From Bipolaris cookei (Eukaryota; Ascomycota; Dothideomycetes; Pleosporales; Pleosporaceae): a stretch of 64,000 nt of DNA. The position numbers were made by a program, and so were the translations under genes. A model generated the notes under the pieces. The model did no database searches, was not told the DNA's origin, and saw only the letters and a list, made by a program, of their open reading frames with translations. Positions 35,960 through 46,369 of the stretch are shown piece by piece; within the stretch, counting starts at the first letter, position 1, and each line of letters begins with the position of its first letter. Where the stretch lies: assembly GCA_002286855.1 (NCBI GenBank), contig NRSV01000026.1, forward strand, positions 196,553 through 260,552, written 5' to 3'.

Positions 35960-36577
35960 TTATTTCTTCTCCTTCTTCGCACCACCCTTGGCCTTGGCTG
36001 TGCCTCGGAAAGTCTTCATCCTGTTCTTGCGTTGCTTGCCTGTTTGCCCTAGTCAGTATTCATGTCCTTTCATCTCTCCTTTTTTCTACCTCTTGGGCCT
36101 TTTTTTCATAGAACCATTGCTTGATCCACGAGACCATGTAGGGTATTGGCGAGGAAAACGTACGCTGCTGCCTGCTGGCCTTCTCGACCTTGGTGGCCAT
36201 GCCGTATCGTACTAGCCTGTAACGGGGCTCGAACTTCTTCATGGCCTCGGCACTGTCGTAGATGAGAGCGAAGCCGGTGCTCTTGCCGCCACCAAAGTGT
36301 GTCTTGAAACCGAAGACGGAAACATCTTCCTTCTTGGCCTTGTACAGCTCACCAAGCTTGCCACGGAGCTCGTCCTTGGAAACGTTTGCGCGGTTGGGGT
36401 GGAGGACGTCGCTATACACAATTCCCGTCAGACTCATCAATTCCCTTCTCCGCAATCACCTTGTCCGGTGTATTTTTTTTTTCGGTGTCGTTGCACTTAC
36501 ACGACCATCTGACGGCGTCCGAGGAGAGGGTTGCGGATGAACTTGCGTGTGCGCAGGGTAACTTGAGAGTCGGCCAT
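35960..36577 (-). CDS. RPS24: Small-subunit ribosomal protein eS24
   Basis: Cytosolic 40S ribosomal protein. Exons 36501-36577, 36164-36411 and 35960-36039 give 134 residues, the usual family length. Introns are 89 bp (GTAAGT donor) and 124 bp (GTACGT donor), long for this window, as is common in ribosomal protein genes. The sequence reads [19 protein letters not shown], then [41 protein letters not shown] and a basic tail [20 protein letters not shown] ending KKEKK. A possible additional 5' UTR intron lies upstream. The gene shares a 347-bp divergent promoter with EFM3. Confidence 0.96.
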
Positions 36578-36924
36578 GATGGATAAGTTCGACCTACAGT
36601 GATGGCTATTAGACGTCGTTTCACAAGTGACGGTAGGGCGAGCAGGCTTGCAAGTTGCACGTACTGGACAGAGATCGATCCTGCTGTTTGTCGATTCGCT
36701 GTGGTTAGTAGCTGGCGGCGGGATGGAGATGTCGAATTTGCGGTGCGTCGTGTCGGCGGTCGGCGGTGCGCCTGCCTCGCTTAGACTGCCAAGACGCCCC
36801 GCTGCAAAATTAGGTAAGCGGTCGAGGGCAGGAACACCACTGCTGATTGTCACCCATGAGCCTGCAGGTCTTTTACACTTGGCACTGAACTAGTTGAACT
36901 TTCGAAAAGGCTATTCAGACTATC
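36578..36924. promoter_or_regulatory. Divergent promoter eS24 / Efm3, with a candidate 5' UTR intron for eS24
   Basis: This 347-bp region serves both genes. On the minus strand a GTACGT donor (G at 36664), a TCTAAT branch-like site and a CTGTAG acceptor (G at 36594) would define a 71-bp intron in the eS24 leader. Transcript evidence is needed to confirm it. Confidence 0.4.
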
Positions 36925-38285
36925 ATGAACGCTACCCCCGCTATGGAAAACCCTGAACAGCTGGCGCAGTTGCGTGTCCTGCAACGCCAGTACTTTCAAC
37001 TGGTCGAGCCACAACAGCTGAGATGGCCAGACGATGCAACCTTGAAGAGGCCCCTGGTGCAGGCATGGCTGTTCGGCAACTTGTTCGACCCGTCCAAGAT
37101 TTCTTCGCCACCACCGGCTCGCTACCAGCTTAGGGTTCTGAAGGAACTTGTCGGGAAACTCGAGCGGTCCATGACTGACCCTGAGGAGGATGTATGGTCT
37201 TTTATCTCTTCATTGCGGTTCCTGCCTTTGCTGTGTACAACCATGTACCATGCCAAAAGATATTTCATGTGCAGGAATCAACCTGTTGCAGCATCCGCTG
37301 ACTTTGCCCTCCTCCCTTATTATAGGAAATCTCAGATGATATCATGGAAGCAATGACAACTCTACTCGTGGCCAGCTTACCTTCTGAAACGGATGCCGCT
37401 CAGCAAAAAGCTTTTGTGACGTACTCGTTCCCCCAACAGTCGACTGATGACAGCGTTTCCGGTGAGCGTGCCGTGACGCTATTGGAGGCCCGTTCCGTCA
37501 TTTCTTCGTCTGGAACGACGGGTCTGCGAACATGGGAAGCCGCTTTACTACTTGGATCCTACCTTGGATCCGAGCCTGGCCACGTGTTCATCAATCAGAA
37601 ACGGGTGTTTGAACTTGGTGCGGGGACGGGTATGCTATCCATACTGTGTGCGAAGCACCTGGGTGTAGCTGGTATCGTGGCCACGGATGGCGATGAGGCT
37701 GTGGTGGATGCGATCAAGACCAATCTCTTTCTGAACGGACTCGATGTCGATGACGACTCGGGCTGTCAAGTGCGTACAGCAGCACTCAAGTGGGGCTATC
37801 CAGTCGACGCAACGACATTTTCAGAAGACTACGGAATGGAGGTTCCAGACGTTGTAATAGGGGCAGACGTGGTAAGCTACCATGAGGGCGGTGTCGCGGA
37901 GAAGTGGGTTTGACAGCGCTGCAGACCTATGACAAGTCGGTCATTCCACGCTTGGTTTCGACTTTGCGAGAATTCTTCGACCTGAACCCGGCGCTCCTAG
38001 TTTTTATTTCTGCGACCATCCGCAACGAGCAGACGTTCGAGACTTTCTTGAATGCGTGTGGTGGGTCTCCCTGCGTGGTACTATGCGGTCGGCGTTACGA
38101 CGACATTGGGTGTGATGTTTGCTGACTTTTGTGGGGTAGAGCGGAACAGGTTCAGTTTCGAACGAGTTGAGTGGCGGCTGGTGCCTGAGCATGTTCAGGA
38201 AGGCCCGTTTTATCCAACATCAACGCCGATCCAGATCTGGAGTATTGCAAGAGGCCAGAGCACAAATAACCTGTTTGCTGTATGA
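36925..38285 (+). CDS. EFM3: Protein-lysine N-methyltransferase Efm3 / FAM86 family
   Basis: SAM-dependent methyltransferase whose yeast member methylates a lysine of elongation factor 2. Exons 36925-37191, 37326-37871, 37925-38060 and 38140-38285 give 364 residues; introns are 134, 53 and 79 bp and all phases agree. An N-terminal FAM86-like helical region covers about 1-90. SAM-binding motif I, VFELGAGTGMLSILCAKHLG, begins at residue 184, followed by the acidic post-I loop IVATDGDEAVV. VPDVVIGADV, with TYDKSVIP in the next exon, is the class motif IV. The C-terminus FYPTSTPIQIWSIAR is typical. The divergent neighbour is another translation gene (eS24); that may be coincidence. Confidence 0.9.
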
Positions 38286-39984
38286 CATGGATTGCGAGAG
38301 AAAAAGTCTGGCCCGTCACATGCAAGGTGCGTACGAATTGATTGCGCGTACGGTGTTAATGTTGTGGATTAGCGGCAGCGGCAAGGTTTTAGGATTGGGA
38401 GAAGACAAATTCTGATGATTCACTATGTTTGGGACGGCGGGTAGGCGAGTAGTCTGTCACTGTCGGGCCTTTGCTGCGCGGCCGCTAAGGGAGGTAGCTA
38501 TATGCGAGTAGAAAACAAAATGGGACCCGCATCTTTGCTATGCACAGTCAGAAGGCCGGTCAAGCACAACGGGCTGGCAGCGAGTTATGGGCAAGGCAAG
38601 AGAAGGACATGTGGCTGCCTAGTCACCGACCGATAGGTGTAGAGTTAGTTGCATGGGTGGTCGAGGATAAGCAAACAAGCGAACGGTGCGGTGATGGGCG
38701 GAGGGGGTGCCGCAAAGCACCGGGTTACCCCATTGGGCCGACATGTCAAACATTCGCAATATGGCTTCATTGTGTTGAGCAGGCACGTAATATGGACAGC
38801 ACGCTGGAATTGGGCGTGGTGTAGCAGCACCGATAGGCAGGCGCTCGCGGACAGTGGAATGGTGTGTACGAGTACCTTGGGGAGCGGCGCTACCAGAGGC
38901 AGCCCATGGCGGCGCAGCGTGGACCTTGATGGGCTTTGGGTTTGCGTGTGGGTGTGGCTCGGAGCGCCATTTGCTGGAAGAGTGTGCAGCGCAGTGCAGT
39001 GCAGGGCAGAGTGCGATGACTGCGGGTGCAGGATTGGCCACTACGACTGTTCTACACACACCGGACGAGACGGAGCCTGAGTCTGAGGCAGCGTGGTGGA
39101 TGCGGGTGGGGGGTTGCAGGCGGGCGGGGAGTCAGCGCCCAGACGGCGGCGGCATTGCGTGCTGGAATGCTATCACGGCAACGGGTCTGTCGTGATGGCT
39201 ATCACGAATCGTTCCCCACATACCCAAGCAGCCGTATCCCGATGGTGCAACTAGGGCCGTTGTCGTCGTCAATCGCAGCGTTCTAGAACTGGGCGCGGGT
39301 TTGCACAGGCCTGGCTCGTAATTACTTATTGACCGCGTCGTCCCCCTCCTGCTCTGGTTGCGTCGTTATCATTTCTGTTATCAGCTCCCGGACCGTTGCT
39401 TGTTCCACTGCCGCTGAAAGCCGCTGGCCTCGAGGAAATACTCGGCTCTGTCTCTCTGCCCTCGCCATCGTCCCCCCAAAGCCCGCCAGCCCGCCAGCCC
39501 ACACAGCCCCAGCCCACCCAGTGTTCCACCCTCCCGTCGGCAGCCCTGTCCGCAGATCGCATCCGGACCGGCGACGACTCCTTCAGTGTAAGTACATACA
39601 TATACTCTCCACGTACATAAGTCGTTGCTTTTTTTTGGGCATGACGCATCTGCCCATTCTTGTCCTCGTCGCCTCCCATACCACACACACTGCTGCCCTG
39701 CTGCCCTGCTGCCCGATGACGGCGGCTCTGCGCGCCAATTCGTATTAGATAGCAAGTCCTAATATTGTTGTTCCTGGCTAAGTCGATGGCGCAGTGCACA
39801 AGGCGATAAGGGGTTCTAAACAAAGCCACGCACGAACCTTCCGTCATATCAGCCAGCTGGGAACTGGGCGGCCGGTGTCACCGCTTCTTCGCTTGGTCGT
39901 CTTCAGCCTGTAAAAATACCGCGCACCGTGCACGATTATCAACTCGCTGGCATTTAGCCCTTTTAAACTTCTTCCGCCTCCACC
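38286..39984. other. 1.7-kb GC-rich intergenic region
   Basis: Lies between EFM3 and the Ecl1-family gene, both on the plus strand. Several open frames exceed 100 codons on both strands, as expected from GC richness, but none shows a motif. The distal part probably holds the promoter and leader of the Ecl1-like gene. Confidence 0.45.
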
Positions 39985-41039
39985 ATGGCCACGCATCACG
40001 TCCGTCACCTGTCCCATCAATCCAAGAAGTCGCAGCCACCGCACGCACGGCCCTCTCGGCCTCTGTCAAAGCGCGTGCAATCCCACGGGGCCAAGGCTGC
40101 TTCCAAAGTCGCTCACTCCAAAGGCGCCGACCTCGCCGTCGACGACGACGACGAAGACTCAATGGCAGTGAGCTTCTTGAACTACTGGTATGTCTACACT
40201 CACCTCTACTCCATTGTTTTGCCATCCCATCCACCCACAACATGCTAACCTGTTCGTGCAGCACTGTTTGCGAGAAGCAAATTGTTGTTCCTAGCAACAC
40301 CGTGCTCTACTGCTCAGAAAGGTATGATGATGACACACTCGTTCTGCCAGCCCCGTCGCGCACAGACCACCTGCTAACGTGTATACACAGCTGCAAGAAA
40401 AAAGATGCGGAGAAAAGCCTCAACTACTACTACGATCATTACTCGCCGCCAGCCACTCCTTTCGCAAACTTCACCTTTGACGACCTTGCCTTCCGTGATA
40501 TTGTTCCTCAGCGCTCCCCCACCCAGTCAGACTCAAAACGCTCGTCATGTGCCTTCTCTGATGTATCCTCGGATGATAACACCGATGACCGTTATCAGTC
40601 CGACGCATCCAAATACTTGCGCAAGTTTCAATCAGCACCCACTTATGCACCTGATAACATGCGAGCCTACCGACCTCGCTACAACCGTGCATCAACATCA
40701 CAGTACAGCACTAGCGCTGCTCCTTCGCTGTCACATACTCCGGCTTCTTCAGTAAGCTACTCGCTGCCATATACGCCTGCTACTACGCGACCTCTTCCTC
40801 CCAGGACCAAGCCGTCCCGCAACGGATCATATGGAGGAGGAAAGTCAATTGATCTTGTCACACCTGTGACGGCTCCTTCAAGTCCCAAGTCCTACTCGCA
40901 CAAGTCACCCGCTATATCCAGGACTTCGGTCAGCACCATCGAAGGCGAGATTGTCTACGCAAAGTCGCCTGTTCCCGAACCCTCGATTGCCAGCGGTAGT
41001 CTTGGGCGACTACTCGCCTCATCACCTCCCCACGTCTAG
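39985..41039 (+). CDS. Ecl1-family zinc-binding protein (lifespan-extension family), enlarged
   Basis: Ecl1 proteins of yeasts extend chronological lifespan and respond to nutrient or zinc stress. Exons 39985-40187, 40262-40321 and 40391-41039 give 303 residues. Introns are 74 bp (GTATGT) and 69 bp (GTATGA). A basic N-terminus leads to an acidic DDDDED patch, then the family core NYCTVCEKQI...LYCSESCKKKD. The four cysteines are C68, C71, C85 and C89 (CX2C...CX3C), assembled from three exons, which supports the splice model. The remaining ~210 residues are Ser/Thr/Pro-rich and look disordered; yeast Ecl1 proteins are much shorter. Function is inferred from the core motif only. Confidence 0.85.
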
Positions 41040-43316
41040 ACAAACAATGTCCAATTCTTTCCCATGTTGCCTTTACATGGGCTTTGTTACTTTTTTTCCC
41101 TTTATAATAGATACCATGACCGTAAGGTTATCTGCTATGCAGGCGTAGCTGTTTGAGATTATGAAACGCAACCCATGATCTCTCTCACTCCTCAAAAGTT
41201 TACCAGCAATATACCAAGAATTGTTTTTATCCTTCTTTTTTTTCGTTTTGCCATAGATACCTTTTTTGCTACCTAGAAAGGGGGGTAGTGATATGATGAC
41301 AGGGAAAGGGACCGATTGAGTACTATATAGTTTGTGAGCCAAATACACTATATACGTTACCCATAACTTTGGTTTATTTGCAATCTCTCCCCTTTTTTTC
41401 TTGCCCTTTGCCACATGTAATGACGCTTGATGACGCTCTTTTGCCACATACATACCCGGGAGCATGGTAGGCAAAGGGGATCTTCCTTGTCCGCTTTTTT
41501 TTTCTCCGCCTTTGGCTTGCCATCTAGATCTGGATCTATGCAACCTGCTCACCGATACCATGGTTTACGTCGATCCGACGTTTAAAGCTATTCTAACAAT
41601 CCTTGCCGAGGAAGTATGGATTCAATGGCGCATGCGTACCAGATTTCACCTTGTTTTTCCCTGCCTCTCCCTTTTGATTGCAGCTATAGTACAATGCACT
41701 AATTTATTAGCTATACCACTAAAACCTCAGCCTCATTCCTCCAAACCCCTTGGGTTTATCATGCCCTTATCTTCTCTAGAACATCCTGCCTACCATGATT
41801 GACGTTATCTTCCATAGTGCGGTCATGCAGGAGGATTAGGCATGCGGGTTATATTGGTTGATTGGCTGGTTGGTTGGGGTTGTGTTTCACGATGCAAAAA
41901 AAAACTACTTAAAAACTTGGGACAATGATAACGGTTGCAAAGGGTAGTGAAATGCGCTATTAATATAGCTTACGCTATCCATACACAAACCCAAATCCCA
42001 TTGAACATATAGTCGTGGTAGTGTTGATATCGCATCATTTGGTCCGCATATAAGAGTAGAACAGCTCAGATGAATCCAACAACTTACACTCAGGTTAGTC
42101 TGAGTAACAACAGAATAGCTCGGTAGACAGAAGTGAAATATGCACTTGATAAAGCTGTATTCACATGCGCGGATGCTGAGCCTTATCGTAGAGGGATTGT
42201 ATGGACGTGCATCACTACACGTTGGATAGCGTGTATACTACGTATCGGATGCGGAGAAACGAGGTAACAAGAGTGATTGATACACAGGGATCAGGGTATG
42301 AGCATGAGGGTTTGGGTGTGATCTGCCATGTAGGCAACTTTTTATGGGCAATGGATTGATTTGCTTGTTTGATGAATTAAGCATTCTAGGCTCGGGCTTG
42401 GTGAAAGCTTCGCAGTTGGGGTGATGCTCTTTGTACCGAATGGAGATTGGGCTGCGTTGTTTCTTGGGTAGGTTGTTTTTTTGTTTTTTTTTCTTTGCTA
42501 CGTCAACGGTATGGTTACTTTTCTTCTTCTCTTCTTCTCTGTTTTCTTTTCCTGCTGCAGCGATTTGTTGGTTGAGCACTAGGAAAGCTTGAGATTTGCT
42601 TTGATTTGGGAACGTAGAGATCTAGTTACTGTTTTGGGTTATCTGATAGCTATACGTGTCTCTGATTCTTTCTTTTCTTTTCATTTTTTGTCTCCTGTGG
42701 TGGTTTAGTAATTAGGTTGAATACACTTGCAATCGCTTTCAGAGAATGAGAGATCTGAAATCTGTTTTGGTTCTAATAGCTTTATGTATTCTTTCTTTTT
42801 TTTTTCTTTCTTTCGTATAGCCCCGATTCTAGATTTGTTGGGGTTTATTCTTGGGTGTTTCTATCTTGTCAATTACTCTTCCGGAACAGATGCGAAATAT
42901 AAAAGATTACCGTACTGTTAGAAGTTCAGACCTGTGCCGCTGGGCCACAACAACCAAAAAGGTACGAGTAATCAGCGTTCTGCTGATGACCGTGCACAGG
43001 ATAGTATATATAGTCGGCCCACGCCTCACACTTACAATCCATCTCCTCATTATCAACTCCAAGACCGACTCAATTACAGCTTCCATGTCAGATATACATC
43101 ACATTGCAACTCGAACCAGTCATTTCGTAAATAAGTATATTACTATTTTTGATTACGTTACCAAGGAGTGTGTATATACAGTAAACGCCATTGTATGCTG
43201 TATGAAGCAAGCGCTATGCAAAGTGCTTAAAACCAATATAAACATTATCGCATATTCATCATCGTCCTCAACTCTCCGTCTCTTCTCTTTGTGTAATGGT
43301 GTACAACGCTCATGAT
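41040..43316. other. 2.3-kb convergent region, AT-rich with poly-T tracts
   Basis: Lies between two converging genes. It contains poly-T/pyrimidine runs at about 41230-41250, 42475-42495 and 42520-42560. It probably includes long 3' UTRs. An ATG-initiated frame at 41464-41802 has no recognisable domain and is not called. Confidence 0.45.
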
Positions 43317-43784
43317 TTAAAGACCGCAGTTGCTGACAGCAACCTGCTGGTACTGAGCATCGATGCGGCCGAGGGCAGCAGCCTGGCCGTTGGTGAGCTC
43401 GTTCATGGCAGCTTGGGCAATGTTAAAGCCGGCGCCAGTGTGGTCCATAGCAAGGACGTAGATGGTCTTGCCGTTGTAGGTAAGACCATAGCAGGTACCG
43501 CACTGAGGGCTGTTCCAGCCAGCAATGCCTTGGTAACCACCGATGAGGGGGAAGCGAGGAAGGCTGCCCTGAGTGGGGAAGCGAGCAGCCAGACCATTGT
43601 TTCCGTCAGAGCAGGAGACAACGTTCATGGAGCGGCTGGCGTCATCGTAACCGGCGTCGTAGCTGACTGTGAGGAGTTAGTATTCAAGTTTTCAAAGTGC
43701 TCTGCAAGAGTACTGACCAGTGATGGCGGAAGCCATGCTGGAGAAGCCGAGAACGGCAGCGGAGACGGCAGTGAAGAACTTCAT
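43317..43784 (-). CDS. Cerato-platanin family secreted protein
   Basis: Small secreted protein of the cerato-platanin (Sm1/Snodprot1) family, found in fungal cell walls and filtrates; members bind chitin oligomers and can elicit plant defence. Exons 43718-43784 and 43317-43666, split by a 51-bp intron, give 138 residues. A signal peptide covers about 1-20. The mature protein starts with [22 protein letters not shown] and has the core [26 protein letters not shown]. The four conserved cysteines are C41, C78, C81 and C136, which form the two family disulfides. A TATAAA box lies ~140 bp upstream of the ATG. Annotation as a candidate elicitor is from family knowledge. Confidence 0.95.
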
Positions 43785-43923
43785 GGTGATGGTTTTGAGT
43801 GGGTTTGGTGATTAGATTAAGATGGAGGAGTTGGGGCGTAGAGTCGAAGAGTGGTTATTAGAGGATGTTGTGATGGAAGCTGAGTGCTGGTGATGATACT
43901 TTCGACGAGTGACTTGCATGTCC

Positions 43924-43929
43924 TTTATA
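43924..43929 (-). promoter_or_regulatory. TATA box of the cerato-platanin gene
   Basis: The minus strand reads TATAAA, 140 bp upstream of the start codon at 43784, a usual position for a strongly expressed secreted-protein gene. Confidence 0.55.
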
Positions 43930-45525
43930 GCAATTGACATGACGATGCCTCCACTCTACAACTGCGTAGCTTTCCGATCCTCCCCGTTACATGACTTGTG
44001 GGTTCCCGTTACATTGCCTGTTGGGCATGGGCAGTGCTGTGCAGAATGCGAGCGGGTTGTTAGGTCTAGCTTACCTTTTCCACTATACTAACTACAACAG
44101 TACGACCATCTGACCATGGGGTGGCGGGATTTCTAGAAAAATAGATGAATGAGATCATAGCGTACAATGGACACGAGAGGTGCTGCGGAGAAAGGTGCTA
44201 TTTTTGGATTGCCTGCAGCGGGAAGGGCTTGCACTAGCTGTGATGAGCAGGACAAGCGAGCTAGAGAGCCAAGGTTATCGGACGAATGCATTGTGTCTTG
44301 CCCCAACAGGCATCCGTTGCCAGCGATCAATAAAATGATCCTGCACCCCACCTGCGCTCGTGGCGCATTCAAGACTGGCTCCAAGATGCGATCCAGTGCG
44401 ATCTCTCAAAAAGGGGTCTTCTTCGGTTCTTGACAAGCGGCGAGAGGCAACTCTAAGACGGAATACGGGTACAAATACTACATCTCATGGCAATGTGACT
44501 AAAGATTTTTACTAGTGACGGTAACATTGTACTACTGTGCTGTGAGGTACGTAGTTGAGGGCTATTGTTGGGTGGACCGACTTGCCGTGGCCAAGCCTAT
44601 AGCTGCTAGCAACAGCACCCTTGGAAGATGTTCTCCATCCTCACCGCCGAAGCTAACTAAGTAGCCCTCTGGATCGCACGGATGGGCGCACGCCCTGTGT
44701 GCAGCCTCGTTTTCAGAAGTCGGTGGAAGATTCTCCTCTTCGTGATGGTGGATCCTTGTATACAGCTTCCTCGTATTGCCCTCTCATTCTCCTCGCTTTC
44801 CATATGGTGCAGTGCAGTAAGAACCCCGACTTGTGACCTTGTTCTGCTACTGACAAACATCGTGAGCGTATGGTCCGACAACACGTGTAGTCTTGCCATT
44901 CAACATGTTCGGCCGATGTAAGGTGTTGTTATGGTAGCCCGGTAGCCCGGACGAGAAGTTCTGCGTTCTGTCCCATGTTCCGCAAATCCCGCGGACTTCT
45001 TATGGAGCGGCGACTATTAGTTATCACTTGCGACGGCCTGGCAGTTATTTACGCATGTAGTGACATATGCGCTCTGGACATGGCAACGTTTAACATGAGC
45101 CGTTGTCATGCCCGTCGAATGGCATGTCATACAGGTGGCAGCCGTTTGTGTGTCCGTGCGCAGGTATCCAAAACATCTTCTGTTCCATCATCGTTCACGG
45201 CCAGGTTTCATCCCTTGGTCAGAAACATGACTGCCGCGAAAAGCAGCGCTTACGCCTCTCTATTTGCGGCCCTCAAACTGCCACAGCCACACGGCCAGGC
45301 GCCCAAAAGGCTTTTCAGAACAGCAAGTGGCTGAATTGAAGCGCCGAAGGGGCCAGTAGCCATGCCCTGCGCCCACCCCTATGTTTCCCCGGAATCTTGT
45401 TTAGATGGCTAAGCCGCTAAGAAAAGGATGCCTTTGTGACGCCTGGGGTTTCGAAGGCTTCATGCCCTTGACTGCGCAGGCCGACTTTTCCGCTTCGCGG
45501 GCGGCAGCTGTTTCCACCTATATGA

Positions 45526-45532
45526 TATATAA
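45526..45532 (+). promoter_or_regulatory. TATA box of the GPI-cupredoxin gene
   Basis: TATATAA lies about 160 bp upstream of the ATG at 45690, followed by a pyrimidine-rich leader (TCTTTTCATCTC near 45666). Position and context fit a core promoter. Confidence 0.5.
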
Positions 45533-45689
45533 CCTGCGCAAATGTGCTCATCTCTTGACTTTTCTTGGTAGGCAGGTCCACGTTCTTCACTTCTCAGTAC
45601 CAATTGCATACCATCTCATATCCCACCCTTCTCACGCATTATCTTAATCGCCAAAACGAGCTAGTCTCTTTTCATCTCAACCAATCATA

Positions 45690-46369
45690 ATGCGTTTCTC
45701 CACCATCTTCGCTGGTTCCGCCATGGCTGGCGCCGCTCTCGCCGTCGAGCACACCGTTGCAGTCGGTGACAAGGCTGGCAACCTGGTCTTCAAGCCCGAC
45801 AGCATCATGGCTGCTGAGGGTGACACCGTCACTTTCAAGTTCTGGCCCAAGAACCACTCTGTCGCCCAGGCCACCTTTGCCAACCCTTGCCAGCCTATGC
45901 AAAACGGCTTCTGGTCAGGATTCGTGCCTACTTCCGATGCCGAGAAGGTTGCCATGACCACTTTCACATACGAGGTTACCAACGCTTCGGCTCCCGTCTG
46001 GTTCTACTGCTCCCAGGGCATGCACTGCCAAAACGGCATGGTCGGTGTCATCAACCCTCCGTAAGTCACAACTATTATTGCTTTACAAGACTCCTTTCAC
46101 TAACATTGTTTAGTCAATCTGGTGCCAGGACACTCGAGGCTTTCAAGACTGCTTCAAAGGCTGCCACTAGCAACGTCTCACCCGCATCCACCGCTGGCAC
46201 TGGCGGCAACCTGACTGAGAGTGACAACAGCACATCGACAACTGAACCATCTGGCTCACCTTCTTCCTCATCCTCATCCGCACCACAATCAACCGGTGCT
46301 GCATCTCACGTTGCTGGCAGTGCCCTGTTTGCTGGTCTGGCTGGTGCCTTTACATTCTTCATGCTTTAA
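45690..46369 (+). CDS. Secreted serine-rich cupredoxin with GPI-anchor signal
   Basis: Extracellular cupredoxin-like protein probably attached to the cell surface. Exons 45690-46060 and 46114-46369, joined across a 53-bp intron (GTAAGT donor), give 208 residues. A signal peptide covers about 1-18. The cupredoxin domain (about 20-125) keeps a full candidate type-1 copper set: H56 (KNHSV), C107 (WFYCSQ), H112 (GMHC) and M117 (QNGM). A Ser/Thr-rich linker (about 150-185) and a hydrophobic C-terminus (AGSALFAGLAGAFTFFML) with small residues before it indicate GPI anchoring. Similar proteins are common in plant-associated and saprotrophic fungi. Copper binding is inferred from the residues. Confidence 0.9.

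Larger units (their letters stand above)
43785..45689. promoter_or_regulatory. 1.9-kb divergent region between two secreted-protein genes
   Basis: Cerato-platanin and the GPI-cupredoxin are transcribed away from this region, so it holds both promoters. An ATG-initiated frame at 44975-45334 (119 codons) lacks any recognisable motif and is not called. Confidence 0.5.

Noticed and set aside
36412..36500. Possible C/D-box snoRNA in an eS24 intron (TGATGA and CTGA present)
   Set aside because: The two boxes are almost adjacent, leaving no room for a guide or stem, so a snoRNA is unlikely.
41464..41802. ATG-initiated 112-codon frame in the convergent region after the Ecl1-like gene
   Set aside because: Hydrophobic by chance from pyrimidine-rich DNA; no motif, and within probable 3' UTR sequence.
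44975..45334. ATG-initiated 119-codon frame upstream of the cupredoxin gene
   Set aside because: No domain and unusual composition; it lies in the shared promoter region of two secreted-protein genes.
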